Assembly (NCBI GenBank): GCA_905221605.1
Contig: CAJNDS010000091.1
Span: forward strand, 913,238-977,237
Direction of reading: 5' to 3'
Source of the DNA: Symbiodinium natans
Taxonomy: Eukaryota > Sar > Dinophyceae > Suessiales > Symbiodiniaceae
DNA length: 64,000 nucleotides
In this document: positions 31,261 to 42,699 of the stretch, piece by piece
Position numbering within the stretch: position 1 is the first letter of the stretch
How the letters are laid out: each line of letters opens with the position of its first letter
Notes under the pieces: model-generated
Told to the model about the DNA's origin: nothing
Seen by the model: only the letters and a program-made list of their open reading frames with translations
Database searches by the model: none
Position numbers and translations under genes: made by a program

Positions 31261-31628
31261 GTGGGTTTAGGGTTCACGCATAGGGTTTAGGGTTTAGGGT
31301 TTAGGGTTTAGGGTTTGGGGTTTAGGGTTTAGGGTTTAGGGCTTAGGGTTTAGGGTTTAGGGTTTAGGGTTCAGGGCTTAGGATTCAGGATTCATATAGG
31401 GTTGCGGGCCGTAGAGAGTTTAATGCTGTTGGTTTACGGACATAACAAAAGTTACGCCGTAAGGCTCCCAAGCCCGCAAGACCACGGGGTCTGTGATTTT
31501 GGGGGTTGAGGGTTTTAAGGCTTAAAGTCTAGGGTTTGTAGGGTTTAGGGTTTAGGGTTTAGGGTTTAGGGTTTAGGGTTTAGGGTTTAGGGTTTAGGGT
31601 TTAGGGTTTAGGGTTTAGGGTTTAGTAG
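31261..31628 (+). repeat. Two TTTAGGG arrays
   Basis: 31283-31385 with variants and 31535-31628 with about 12 perfect units. Confidence 0.95.
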
Positions 31629-31775
31629 GGCTTAGGGCTTAGGGCCTCGCTCCAGAATCACAGCCAGAGGCTTCCAGACCCTCGGACCCAAACCGAAAAT
31701 TCCTGAATCCCAAAGTCGTCGCCTCCGAAACCCCCCCCCCCCCCCCCAAAAAAAGTCCTAAGTCCCAACGCCGCC

Positions 31776-31875
31776 TAAACCCTAAACCCTAAACCCTAAA
31801 CCCTAAACCCTAAACCCTAAACCCTAAACCCTAAACCCTAAAACCCTAAAACCCTAAACCCTAAACCCTAAACCC
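31776..31875 (-). repeat. CCCTAAA array, about 13 units
   Basis: Tail to tail with the array ending at 31628; a C run (31731-31747) lies between. Confidence 0.95.
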
Positions 31876-32120
31876 CAGAACCTGAATCTCAAGCCGTAAG
31901 CCCTTGACCAAACCCTAAATAAGCCTTGCCTAGAACCTGGAGCCCCCTGCAAAGGAAGCCAAAGCCTCTAGGTTTTGGAGTTTAAGTTTTGGGGGGTCTA
32001 GGTTTTAGGTCAAGCCCTAAACCGTATGGATCTACCTAAGGTCTATACCAGCCTCTTCGAAAACTCTTCTGCGTCCGCCTGGGGGAAATCCTGACCCTAA
32101 ATCCTGAACCCTCTTTAAGG

Positions 32121-32213
32121 TTGTATCTCCCTGATACTGAGAGTCCTTAGTAGGGATTATAATGGGGGGGGGGTACCATAATCCCTGTTAAGGACTGTTA
32201 GTATAAGGGGGAC
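32121..32213. mobile_element. Family-2 foldback element, degraded ends
   Basis: GAGTCCTTAGTAGGGATTAT and AATCCCTGTTAAGGACTG form the stem, with a G run in the loop. The right end GGGGGACC stops short of the consensus CATCCCAA. Confidence 0.65.
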
Positions 32214-32470
32214 CTAAACCGTTAACCCTAAACCTAAACCCTAAACCCTAAACATGAGGTATCCCGCTTCTAACACTGCCACTGAAAGAACAAGGTGGTT
32301 CGCCTTGGTGGTCTGGGACTCAGGGAAGAAGAGGCGGCTGAACATTCCAGCTCCTGACATCCATACAAGTTGTTTTAAGTGTTTGAGGTTTTAGGGTCAG
32401 GGTTTAGGGTTTAGGGTGGAGGGTGTAGGGTGTAGGGTTTAGGGTTTAGGTTCTAGGGTCAGGGTTGAGT

Positions 32471-32760
32471 CAGTGCCCAGATGGGTGGCGGGTTCCGTGC
32501 CGGCGCCCTATCTTGCAGCGAGTACCCTCCTTTGTCAAGTTTCCTTGCTGAGGCAGCTGCCAGCACTCCATCGCGATTCAGATCAACCTTTGAGATGATC
32601 TCCCTGATCGTGACTGACTCATCTGCTGGACGCGTTCCTTCCGAAGACGTCAAGGAACCGTCCTCAGCCAGGTACGCCAGTTGCCATCTAACGCGCACCC
32701 TGTTGGCATCGGGGAGGTAACGGTGCAAACCGACCTGAGCACGGGCTGTATCGACTTGGG
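32471..32760 (-). CDS. Candidate exon with an EF-hand-like loop
   Basis: The minus strand is open from just after a TGA near 32763 to the TGA at 32471. The translation includes REIISKVDLNRDGVLAAAS. DLNRDGVL fits the first eight positions of a calcium-binding EF-hand loop (D-x-N-x-D-G-x-L), with a helix-like IREIISKV before it. Position 12, normally E, is S, so calcium binding is doubtful or the loop runs into a splice site. Upstream residues (HRYLPDANRVRVRWQLAYL) are not recognised. Other frames here are open too. Dinoflagellate genomes carry many EF-hand proteins, which makes the reading plausible but not proven. Confidence 0.4.
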
Positions 32761-32862
32761 TAACTCATCCAAGCCTACAAACCTTAGGACCACCGCCTAC
32801 ACCTCGGTACGCTATGCGATCCCAAGGCGGAGGACGAAGTCCCTCCCGCGCCTGGTCAGGGT

Positions 32863-32882
32863 GGGGGGGGGGGGGGGGGGGG
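32863..32882 (+). repeat. G run
   Basis: About 20 uninterrupted G. Confidence 0.9.
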
Positions 32883-33047
32883 TCAAAAAAGTAACCCGAT
32901 GTGCGACCCGTAAGAACTGGAGGCTGCTAGGCTGCTGGGGAATTTGGGCTTAGTGCGTGTCTAGGGTTTAGGGTTTAGGGTTGTAGGGCTTACGGTTTAG
33001 GGCGCTGACGTGCTTGAGGCATTGCTGACTGTGGCGTCTGGGGGGGT

Positions 33048-33108
<61 letters not shown>
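33048..33108 (+). repeat. G run of 61
   Basis: 61 uninterrupted G after GGGGGGTGGG. The longest homopolymer in the window. Confidence 0.95.
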
Positions 33109-33109
<1 letters not shown>

Positions 33110-33110
<1 letters not shown>

Positions 33111-34310
33111 TATGGTTTAAGCATGCAAGCCTTCAACCGGAATCTTGCAAAAATTGAAGGGGCGGTGCATTAAAACCTAACCCCTAGACCCTATAACCTC
33201 TAAGCTTTAAACCCTAAACCCGAAACCATAAACCCTAAACCTCAATCCTATACAGCCGACACTCCTGCCACTCCTTCTCGCTAACTATGGCTGTGTGTGG
33301 TCGAGGGTTTAGGGTTGTATAGGGTTTAGGGTATGCCTAAACCGTAAACCACAAACTCTACGCCCTAAAGCCTAAAGCATAAAGCCGAAAGCCTAAAGCC
33401 TAAAGCCTAGACCCTTGAGGACAGGGATCAGGATGCATCGCGCTACTAAGAGAGTCCAAGGGTCTAGAGGGCAAGCAAGTTAGGGTTTAAGTTTAGAGGT
33501 TAGGCTTGAGCTGGTTTAGTGTTTCGGGGGTTGTAGACTTTTGGGTTGGGGCTCCGTTGTGTTTTAATATGGAGGCCCAAAACACGGACAAAAATGGTGC
33601 CAAGATAGATTTCCCAAACCCTAGACCCCTCTAACTCTTCGTAGAGAATGAGGGAAGTACGTAGCTTATGTTCCTCTGAAAATACCCTTTAAGGGCTATA
33701 CGGGGGATGTTGATATAAGGTACCTAACTCCCTGATACCCAACTGAGAACCAGTAAGTAAACCTGCACCTCGTTTCCGCAGCAATGTGCCACCCTTTGGG
33801 CTTTGCGTGCTCTAGGGCTAAACCCTAAACCCTAAACCCTAAGCCCTAAACCCTAAACCCTAAAAAGCTCATGAGGCCTAAAACCCTTCACCTTGAACCC
33901 CAAACTCTCAAGCCACAAGCACCTGCAGGCGTCTCGTATTCAGGGCACTTGCAAGGTTCACGGGCGTCGTACGAGAGTTTAGGGTTTAGGCAGGGTTAGG
34001 GGGCAGGGTTCAGGGTACCGACGCATCGTAAGAGCAAGATGGACGGAGCTGCTTCCTCAGAACCTTCTGGCACCTCTAGACCACTAACCCAGAGGCCCTC
34101 GAGCGCCCCAGCAACCCTCGGCCCTGAACCGAGAACCCTAAACCCCTTAAACCTAAACTTTCACGCGAAACCCTACACATGAGACCCTGAACCCTAAACC
34201 CTAAACCCCCGAACGATTGGTACCCACAACACAAACCCAGAGACCAGCCAGCCTACGCTGCCCACGGCAATGCCCAAGCCCTCGGCATGTTCCCAAGGAC
34301 GAACAAGTCG
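33110..34310. other. Scattered units, no gene recognised
   Basis: CCTAAAG octamer-like block at 33365-33412; CCCTAAA units 33812-33865 and 34190-34207. Confidence 0.4.
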
Positions 34311-34311
34311 A

Positions 34312-34572
34312 GTTGGGGTTTAGTTAGGTTTTAGGGTTAGGGTTTAGGGTTTTAGGGTTTAGGGTTTAGGGTTTAGGGTTTAGGGGGTTTAGGGTTTAGG
34401 GTTAGGGTTTAGGGTTTAGGGTTTAGGGTTTAGGGTTTAGGGTTTAGGGTTTTTAGGGTTTAGGGGGTTTAGGGTTTTGGGTTTAGGGTTTAGGGTTTAG
34501 GGTTTAGGGTTTAGGGTTTAGGGTTTAGGGTTTAGGGTTTAGGGTTTAGGGTTTAGTTAGGGTTTACGGGAC
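34312..34572 (+). repeat. Longest TTTAGGG array in the window
   Basis: About 35 units over 260 bp with a few single-base insertions. Confidence 0.97.
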
Positions 34573-34711
34573 CTGAACCCAACGAAAACCCGAAAATACT
34601 CAAGAGCTGGTGGGGGAGGTGGGGGTGGGGAGGGAGGGAATAAGATCCTAAGAGGGATTCAGACCCCAAAAACAGTCAAAGGTGATCTGTTTAGCATCTC
34701 TGGGTAACCTG

Positions 34712-34775
34712 GTAGGTTTAGGGTTTAGGGTTTAGGGTTTAGGGTTTAGGGTTTAGGGTTTAGGGTTTTGGGTTT
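34712..34775 (+). repeat. TTTAGGG array, about 8 units
   Basis: Perfect heptamers. Confidence 0.95.
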
Positions 34776-34927
34776 ACAAACTTGAGCAAAGCCATGTCAC
34801 CCTCCTCCCCCCGCTCCACGGTAAATGGGGCACACTGAACATCATGAAATATTCGGTTGGGCCTTACTGGGAGGAAATGAGGGTAGCGAGGGTGGAGGTA
34901 GTGTGAGATCCCATGACTTAAGGCTGA

Positions 34928-35038
34928 CAAGTAGGGGCCCCCTTACTATACTAACTTTACTTGAGGGAGGTATAACAAAAAATAGGAAGACTTGTAAGGC
35001 CTTTATAACCCTACTTATAACTAGGGGGCCCCTACTTG
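34928..35038. mobile_element. Family-1 foldback element
   Basis: CAAGTAGGGGCCCCCTTA and GGGGGCCCCTACTTG form terminal inverted repeats; right flank TA, left flank GA. Confidence 0.8.
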
Positions 35039-35154
35039 TAGGAGTTTGGGATGATCAGTTCAGGGGGTGCTTCGCAGCAGAGTAGTTGCGACAAAGGGAT
35101 CGAAGGGCCCGTGTGGTGGGTTGATCAACTCCTCAACTGCGCCCGCAGCGGGCC

Positions 35155-35207
35155 CTAAACCCAAAACCCAAAACCCAAAACCCAAAACCCAAAACCCAAA
35201 ACCCAGA
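35155..35207 (-). repeat. Variant array CCCAAAA
   Basis: Seven perfect CCCAAAA units. Confidence 0.9.
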
Positions 35208-35499
35208 ACCTTGCCAAGTTTGCCACCACCCAACCAGGTAATGCTTGAACCTGAAAGCCTCAACCCGGAAGCCTTCGACCCTGAACCGAAACGACCGACC
35301 CTTCAACAGAACCACACCCTGAAGCCCCAAACACCAAAACAAAACGTCAACCCCAAAACCCCCAAACCCAGCAAGTATGAAACCCTCAATCCCATGATTG
35401 CTGCAACCCAACTCTCTGCTGGCTTTTGTTCAGTAAGTGAATAACTAAAACAATTGCCCATGCCAACAAGAATCTTCTGTACGACCCTGTTCTGACACA

Positions 35500-36530
35500 A
35501 GCCGGCTCAAACCCCTAACCCTAAACCCTAAAACCTAAACCCTAAACCCTAAACCCTAAACCCCAAAGCCTTGAACAACCTAAGCACCAATCCCATCTCT
35601 TCCTGAGCCTGGCGACGCGAAGGACAACCAGGGCAAGAGCTGCGGGGAGCACTTGCGTGAGACTCGACCTGGCTTAGGGGTTAGCGGCTTTAGGGTTTAG
35701 GGGTTAGCGGGTTTAGGGGTTAGCGGGTTTAGGGTTTCGGGTTTAGGGCTTAATGTGTCAGCGTGTAGATCCATGTAGGTTTAGGGCTTCAGGGTTTAGG
35801 CTTTATAGGGCATGGGGGTTAGGATTTGAGCTTTAGGGTCTTCCCAGACATTCCGGTTCACGGACTTCAGGGGACTAACCCCGGAGGATTTGGGGGGGGG
35901 GGGGGTGGGGGGGGGGGGGGTAGAGATTTCCTGGAGGATTCACTCGGAGTTATGGGATTAAGTGCCGCCTTGCAAGGGTTGAAGATTTGAAGCTTAGGGT
36001 TTAGGGATTTCGGGTGTCTCAAGGGGAGCGGAACAAGACCTGATACTTTGCGCAAACCCCAAACCCTAAACCCCAAACCCCAAACCCTCAACCCTACCAA
36101 AAGGTTAAGAGCCAAGGTTTCCCCCCTCCCCCAATTGGAGCTTCAGGTGAAATGCGTTGCGATTTGGTTTCCCGGGTTTAGGGCTTAGGGGAGGTTGAGC
36201 CCTAAACCCTAAACCCCTAATCCCTACAAGCCAAACCCTAAAGCCTAAATCCCAAATCCTAAGCTCTAAAACCCAACTAAACCTGGATTGTGGCTTTGAG
36301 GACTATGGACTATGGATTCCGCCGTCTTGGGCTTTCACCGCTCGGCTGGTACTAACACGCTGTATGCAGGGCTGTAAACCTACCCTTTTGGACCTCTCAA
36401 CCCTTCAACCTGTGCAGGTTTTAGGGTTTAGGGTTTGGGCTTTAGGGTTTGGGCAAGTTGCCAGCAGTCAACGCCTCAGCCTGGAAGCCTTCTAAAGCCC
36501 CAGAACTCTAAAACCCGAAACCTCGACCTA
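35500..36530. other. Arrays and islands, no gene recognised
   Basis: CCCTAAA 35510-35565; GGGTTAGCGGGTTTA block 35695-35740; G runs 35892-35920; CCCTAAA-like 36060-36095 and 36197-36225. Confidence 0.45.
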
Positions 36531-36724
36531 CTTGAAGGCTCATGGTAACTTACAAGTAGGTTCATAAGTACCCTAAAAGCCGTTATCACCTAAGAACCTA
36601 CTTATGAAGGCTCATGGTAACTTATGAGTAGGTTCATAAGTACCCCTAAAAGCCGTTATCACCTAAGAACCTACTTTCCTAAAAGCCGTTCTCACCTAAG
36701 AACCTACACTTATGAACCTCCAAG
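36531..36724. mobile_element. Family-3-related element with internal 72-bp tandem duplication
   Basis: TA then CTTGAAGGCTCATGG and TATGAACCTCCAAG then TA. A unit starting GAAGGCTCATGGTAACTTA occurs at 36534 and 36606 (period 72), with a further partial copy at about 36673. Confidence 0.75.
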
Positions 36725-36908
36725 TACCCCTGAGACTCGTGCAGCTGCAGAGAGGCTCCCGCCAGCGTGAAGAAGGGCAGCAGAACCTGAGATCGTGACA
36801 TGTAGACCTTACGCAGTCTCCCTGTACCCTAAACCCTAAACCCTAAACCCTAAACCCTAAACCCTACACCCTAGCCAACCAAGGGGGTACGCAGTCTCTA
36901 TATTGGTA

Positions 36909-37000
36909 GTTGTCAAAATCATTGTCCCTTTTTGGATCCCTGTTATAATACTTCACCTAATATTTATGGTACCCCAAAAAGGGATCAGAATTTTGACAAC
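36909..37000. mobile_element. Foldback element, single copy here
   Basis: GTTGTCAAAATCATTGTCCC and GGGATCAGAATTTTGACAAC are inverted, with CCCTTTTTGG and CCAAAAAGGG following in; TA on the left, CA on the right. Confidence 0.75.
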
Positions 37001-37119
37001 CACCCATACGGGCACTTCCCCAAAACAGGGGTACCCCTTTTATACCCCAAATACCTACTGTGTGTTTAAGAGTCCCCAAAACATAAAACCCAAACAATAG
37101 TCATCCTTATAAGGGCAAT

Positions 37120-37175
37120 CTAGGGATCATTTTACCTTCTTCTTTCAGGGGGGGGGGGGGTTCTTAAGCAAATTC
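37120..37175. mobile_element. Family-16 right-half fragment
   Basis: AGGGATCATTTTACC and then GGGGTTCTTAAGCAAATTC match the right part of 17824-17926; no left arm found. Confidence 0.5.
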
Positions 37176-37199
37176 GCCAAGTATGGCTTTCGTAAGCTC

Positions 37200-37898
37200 C
37201 GCCGTTTAGGGTTTAGGGTTTAGGGTTTGGGGTTTAGGGTTTCGGTTCAGGTTTCAGGGTTTAGGGCTTAGGGTTTAGAATTTTTCCAAGAAGGACCCAG
37301 CGACACCTGGGGTGTCCCAAAGTTAGTCCCAAAGTTAGAGAAGTGACTATGCACCTAGTCCCTAAACCCTTTAAACGCTGAACCCTATATAAACACTAAA
37401 CCCTATCCGCTTGAAAACGAAGCCCATGTTCCAAAACATGAACCTCTTAAACTGGAAAAGGGGCAGATATACCCTCAACCCTATAACCCCCCATCTACAA
37501 AGTATGCCAAGCTTACATGATCTTACCAATCCAAGGAACCGACGCGCCTGTACTCTACACCCTAAACCCTAAACTCTAAACCCTAAACCCTAAACCGCTC
37601 ATGAACGAGCAACCACCGGGGTCCACAGCGAAAGTGCCTGAAGAGGGGAGCCACTGCACACAGGCGTGTCCAGTTCAGGGCTTCTTCGGGTTTAGGGTTC
37701 AGGGAAGACCCTAAACTATAACGGAGAGGGGGGGGGGGGGGGGCCGGGCTTCCCTGTAGTTTGGTCTTGGGGTTTTACCTCAGATTCCGGACTTGCAGTT
37801 GAGACGTTGGCGAGGGTTGTTTTCAAACATCTCCAATCTCTACAGCATTTACAGCCCCAGAACAAGAAACTTGTACCAAGTACCCAGCTGAATCCTGA
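37200..37898. other. Arrays, a G run and unique DNA
   Basis: TTTAGGG 37203-37280, CCCTAAA 37557-37597, G run 37729-37743. No gene recognised. Confidence 0.4.
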
Positions 37899-38219
37899 TC
37901 ATATCATCAGCAACCTGTCTGCTGCGAAGAGAGGTCCTTCAAAGAGGTGCAGCTTTATCATACTAGTCTTCAAGCTATGCGCTGGGATGGCCCTTGAAAC
38001 CCCCTGAAAATTGCTCCTGAACATGACCCTGTTAAACCCAACAATGGGAATTATAGTAGAATGTTCCAAGGGCCTACCGAGCGTGGTACGCCGAACAAGG
38101 GTTGGCTGAATCCTAAACCCTGCCAGCTCGAAACCCTCCGTGGCTCGCAATGCATGCCCAAACCTCAACACAGCCTGATGAATCATGACGGGTATAGTCA
38201 GGGTAGCTTGTAACACCAA
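37899..38219 (-). CDS. Candidate two-exon coding segment around a family-11 element
   Basis: The minus strand reads EGFELAGFRIQPTLVRRTTL up to the element and HSLKTSMIKLHLFEGPLF after it. A GT-AG intron from 38077 to 37982 (96 bp) would join them in frame; the element itself is also open, so this is ambiguous. Product unknown. Confidence 0.22.
   Translation of the reverse strand: MVLQATLTIPVMIHQAVLRFGHALRATEGFELAGFRIQPTLVRRTTLGRPLEHSTIIPIVGFNRVMFRSNFQGVSRAIPAHSLKTSMIKLHLFEGPLFAADRLLMI
37984..38078. mobile_element. Family-11 element, short copy
   Basis: GGATGGCCCTTGAAAC and GTTCCAAGGGCCTACC are inverted ends. It is the PPR intron-4 element without the nested insert. Confidence 0.75.
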
Positions 38220-38239
38220 AGCCCCTATTTCAGGGTTTA

Positions 38240-39875
38240 GGGTTGTAGGGAGACCCTAAACCCTAAACCCTAAACCCTAAACCCTAACCCCTAAACCCCT
38301 AAACCCCAAAGACCCAAAACCCTCAACACGAAAACCCTGATAAACCACCAAGGCCTCCAGAAGTGCCGGCCGCCGCGCGGCGTCGTGGCCACACACGCAC
38401 GCCGCCACCTGCTTTGGCTTCGAGCTTATCAGATGTCGCGTGGTGACCTTTAGGGTTTTAGGGTTTAGGGTTTAGGATTTCGGGGTTTAGGGTTTAGGGT
38501 TTAGGGTTTAGGGTTTAGGGTTGAGGGTTGAGGGTTGAGGGTTGGGAACTATTACATGACTGCCTGTGGTGGGGTATCGGTACATGGTGTCGGGGTTCAG
38601 GTTCGAGTGCCTACCTGCGACTCCCAAACCCCACAAGGCAGTAGGTTACAACCCCCCAAGTATAGGGTCCTAAACCCTAAGCCTTAAACCCTAAACCCTA
38701 ACCCTAAACCCTAAACCCTAAACGCTCCAAGGACCCTCCTCCCAAGGGACTATCTCCTAGGCCGGGGGCTCAAATCTGTCGGGGTTTTGAGATCCCTAAA
38801 CCCTAAACCCTAAACCCTGAACCCTAAACCCTTAAACCCTAAAAGGCCCAAACCCCCAAAACAGTAGGTATCTGGAGCCCCAGGTAAGCCCTAGACCCGG
38901 GACAAACGGAGTCCCTCTCAAAACTTGTAGGATTCAGGGTTTAGGGTTTAGGGTTCAGGGCTTAGGGCTTAGGGTTTAGGTCTTGAAGACCTAAAGAGAC
39001 CCGAAAAGTGAATAAAACAACCCTTGAACCTGGCAATCACCACAGGAAGCAAAAAAGACCCCAAAGGCCAAAAGCCCTGCCAACCCCCCTTTTATGCCTC
39101 CCGAACTCCCTCAATAAAAAAGACCCTCAGCAGATTTAGGGTTTTGGGTTTCGGGCCTAAAGTTTAGGGTTTAGGGTTTAGGGTTTAGGGTTTAGGGTTT
39201 AGGGTTTAGGCTTCAGGGACCCCAAAAACCGAACCCTTCAGCCCCTGAACTCCAAACCCAAGCACCCCTCATGAAATTTAACCTAGCAACCCTGAAGCCC
39301 GTCTCGAGGATGCTCGGAGTGAGGGTTAACCCCCAAACCCTAAACGTGAACCCTAAACCTAAGCCACCCCAGCGTCATCCTAGTACTCCCCACAACTCCC
39401 TAAGGCTCCCCGAGCTTCCCTAAGCTTCCCTAAGGTTCCCTAGGTACCTACCCCCTAAACTGTAAACCCTAAACTGTAAACCCTAAACCCTAAACCCCAA
39501 ACCCCAAACCCTGCACCCTAACCCTAAACCCTCCATTAACCGAAACCCTAAACCCCAGCCCACCCCAAACCCCAAAGCCCAGACCCGAAACTCTAAACCG
39601 TAAACCCGAAGAATGTGACTGGGTACCTGTCTGGGAGTCCGGGAGCAGCTGATTGCACCAAACCAATCAACTCCACAAACTCAGACCTCCAACCCTGAGG
39701 TGCTAAAGCTTAAGCCTCACATCCTAAACCCTAAACCCAAAACCCCAAACCCCAAAGCCTAAACCATAAACCCTGAACCCTAAACCCTGAACCACAAACC
39801 CGAAGTAGAGAAGCCCTAAGCCCGCAAAAAATCCAAACCCTAAACTTTAAACCCTGAACCCTGAACCCTGAACCC
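38240..39875. repeat. Alternating short arrays
   Basis: CCCTAAA 38255-38310, TTTAGGG 38447-38545 with GGGTTGA block, CCCTAAA 38668-38725 and 38795-38845, TTTAGGG 38935-38975 and 39160-39215, CCCTAAA-like 39330-39860. Islands unexplained. Confidence 0.6.
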
Positions 39876-39950
39876 GAAACCCTAAACCCTAAACCCTAAA
39901 CCCTAAACCCTAAACCCTAAACCCTAAACCCTAAACCCCAAACCCTACTC
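39876..39950 (-). repeat. CCCTAAA array
   Basis: About 10 units; head to head with the next array after 67 bp. Confidence 0.95.
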
Positions 39951-40016
39951 TTGCAGCCCGGATGCCGTGCAGGCTAGAAGCGGCTCAAGACGCAACTTTC
40001 CATCCTCAAGAGCCAA

Positions 40017-40125
40017 GGTTTAGGGTTTAGGGTTTAGGGTTTAGGGTTTAGGGTTTAGGGTTTGGGGTTTAGGGTTTAGGGTTTAGGGTTTAGGGTTTAG
40101 GGTTCAGGGTTTAGGGTTTGGGGGC
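40017..40125 (+). repeat. TTTAGGG array, about 15 units
   Basis: Near-perfect. Confidence 0.95.
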
Positions 40126-40189
40126 GGGGTTTGGGGGTTCAGGGTTTAGGCTTTGGGGTTTGGGGTTTAGGGTGTTTAAGGGGTCTTAC

Positions 40190-40384
40190 AGAGTGCAGGG
40201 CTTGCGGCTGCACAAGACCTCGCCCTCCCTCACAAAGGGTCCACATTTGTGCCGTGGGTTTCTGCCTGTCAGGTGCTTGGAGATACTTCCAGTGCTGCCG
40301 GAGCTGCTACTCTGCAACTTCCTGTATGACTACCCTCATGCTCTCCGGCGTCGCATCCTCTACACAGCTCTATACTTTCTGACA
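40190..40384 (+). other. Unique island with open frames on both strands
   Basis: Plus reads LEILPVLPELLLCNFLYDYP; minus reads SESIELCRGCDAGEHEG. Arrays flank the island on both sides (40017-40190 and 40452). An exon is possible; strand unresolved. Confidence 0.18.
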
Positions 40385-40559
40385 TAGGGCACAAAACCGC
40401 GCCTGAACCCTGAGCCCTTGTTTGTGGCATTGAGAAGACAAAGCCCAGTGAGGGTTTAGGGATTAGGGTTTCCGGTTTCGAGGTCTGCGGGCCGGGTTCC
40501 GTCCAGTTCGCCGCCTCTTCCGCGACGTGGAAGGAAGCATAGAGGATGAAAATCAGGAC

Positions 40560-42110
40560 GAAGCCCAAGGGTAGTGAGCCTGAGGTGGTTTAAGGTTGGA
40601 GTCTTACGGCTGATGGGGATCTAGTGACCCTGAGACCCTCCGTGGTTGATGCAGAGTAGGTGGGCCCTAAACTCTAAACCCTAAACCCTCAACCCTAAAC
40701 TCTAAGCCCTCAACCCCAAACCCCAACCACCTTGTTCTCGCTGTTGGAGAAGGGTCTGTATGAGGCCTTGCTTTGTTAAGTGTCCAGTAACTACCTTTTC
40801 ATGTTCCCAAAACCGTAAACCCTAAACTCTAGACCCTTAAACCCTAATAACCCTAAACCCCGCAAAACCTATACCCTAAGCCCCACCCTAAACAAGATGG
40901 CCCCGGGGCCGACGTGCAGCGGCGGGTGAAGTTTCTCAGCAGACTTGACAGGTGCGCACGCGTCGTAGCCTGAATTGGCGAGCGAGTGTCGGGTTTAGGG
41001 TTTAGGGCTTTTGGGGTTGGGGCCATGGGGCTGGTTTATGGTGTAGAATTTAGGGTCCGGGGCTTAGGGTTTAGAGTTCGCGGTTGTGGGGCTTGGGGTC
41101 CGTAGGGTTGATGCTTAGGGGACTTGACTTGGATGGGATCCCACTTGAGGGTCTTGGGATGGTGTAAAGGGATGGGACTGTGACCCAAGTAAAAACCCCC
41201 AAAACATTGCAGATTCCTGTGGTCCAGTTCCCAAAAATTCCTGAAGTCCCATGCTGGGGTATCCCTAAACCCTAAACCCTAAACAGTAAAACGGGTGCCC
41301 CCATATGATGCCGGCACTTGTGTTTAGGGTACCCTATGCCCTAAGCCCAGAAAGAGCGGGCATATCATCAAGAGAACTCCACGGCCCAAAAGCACACCCG
41401 GGTGAGTGTGTGGTTTAGCGTTTAGGGTTTAGGGTTTAGGGTTTAGGGTGTAGGGTTTAAGGGTCTTAGGGGCTGAACCCGCCCCACCCCCTCCAGCACC
41501 CCACACACAAACATGCTTACAGTCTTGCAGCCCGTGGCCTAAACTGGCCTTTGGGAGTTTAGGAGCTTGGAATCTCACCTGCTTGAACCACAGCGATGCT
41601 AATGTCTCTTGTCATCCAACCCTCAATCCGGCTAACCCTAAACCCTAAACCCTAAACCCTGAAACCTGAAACCTGAAGCCTAAGCTCTCAGTTCCCTAGA
41701 TCCCCGAAGTTCCAGAAACCTAGGTATCATCCTTCGCAACTCGACATCTTGGCTTCCAAAAACCTTGAATGCGGTGAACTCTAGACCCCAAATTACCTCA
41801 ACCCTAAACCCTAAACCCTAAACCCTAAACCCTAAACCCTAAGCCACCCACCCAGCAGCAACTTAAGAAATCAACCGAGCCGCCTTCCTTGCCCTTGGGA
41901 AGCGCCAGCCGCATGATCTGCCTCCATCAGACATCCAAAGCCAACTGAACAAGTTTAGGGTTTAGGGTTTAGGGCTAGGGTTTAGGGTTTAGGGCTAGAG
42001 TTTAGGGTTTAGGGTTTACAAGTGGGGTTTAGGGTGTAGGGTTTCGGGTTCAGGGATTTTAGAGCCCATGTTCCCAGTAAGGTTTAGGGCTTTTAGGGTC
42101 CGAAACGCTG
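40560..42110. other. Arrays and islands, no gene recognised
   Basis: Units at 40665-40725, 40985-41010, 41265-41285, 41410-41460, 41635-41680, 41805-41845 and 41953-42050. Confidence 0.4.
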
Positions 42111-42181
42111 TTTAGGGTTTAGGGTTTAGGGTTTAGGGTTTAGGGTTTAGGGTTTAGGGTTTAGGGTTTAGGGTTTAGGGT
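42111..42181 (+). repeat. TTTAGGG array, 10 units
   Basis: Perfect heptamers. Confidence 0.95.
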
Positions 42182-42510
42182 CTCGCCACTGCACGGTCAC
42201 CATCGAAGCAAAAGGAGTTACCCGCACAAGTATCAGCCCCCTCAAAAAACTTCCTATACATCTAGTAAGCCCCCGGGTTTGTAGGGGGTACCCTTGTTTT
42301 GTGGGCTCCTAACAACCTTGGGGTCTACAAGAGGAACCCCACTTGTCGGGAAGCACCCATATGAGGGTCTACGAAAACAAAGGGACTCGTAACCGCAACT
42401 TGAGATCGGGGCCACGAAAGCTAGAAACGCAGCAGCTGAATTGAAGCCCGAGCCCGGTGTTTTCTTCACCCTGAACCCTCTCTACCACATATACTTAAAC
42501 CTTAACTGAA

Positions 42511-42573
42511 TTTCAGAATAAGGCCGCTTTTTGTTCAGAATAAGGCCGCTATACTTTCAGAATAAGGCCGCTT
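42511..42573 (+). repeat. Three tandem copies of a 22-bp unit
   Basis: TTCAGAATAAGGCCGCT begins at about 42512, 42534 and 42555. Confidence 0.9.
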
Positions 42574-42699
42574 TGTTTTCATAATTTGGCCTTGGCCGTT
42601 TTGTTGCTTTCTCAATGTTATGGGAGTCTCTGGGTGGGTGGGTGCTATATCAGAGCCGAAAATGAAAATGAAACTGAGCGACAAAACTGCTCGATCCGG

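Noticed and set aside
34785-34800. Possible dinoflagellate spliced-leader sequence (TTGAGCAAAGCCATG)
   Set aside because: Only a loose resemblance on the reverse strand; the conserved leader is not present here.
35133-35411. Frames rich in GFWVLGFGF or PKPKTQNPK and similar
   Set aside because: They are translations of CCCAAAA, TTTAGGG or CCCTAAA arrays, which stay open because of base content.
42608-42632. Family-4 element at GGGAGTCTCTGGGTG
   Set aside because: Only one arm is present; no inverted partner nearby.
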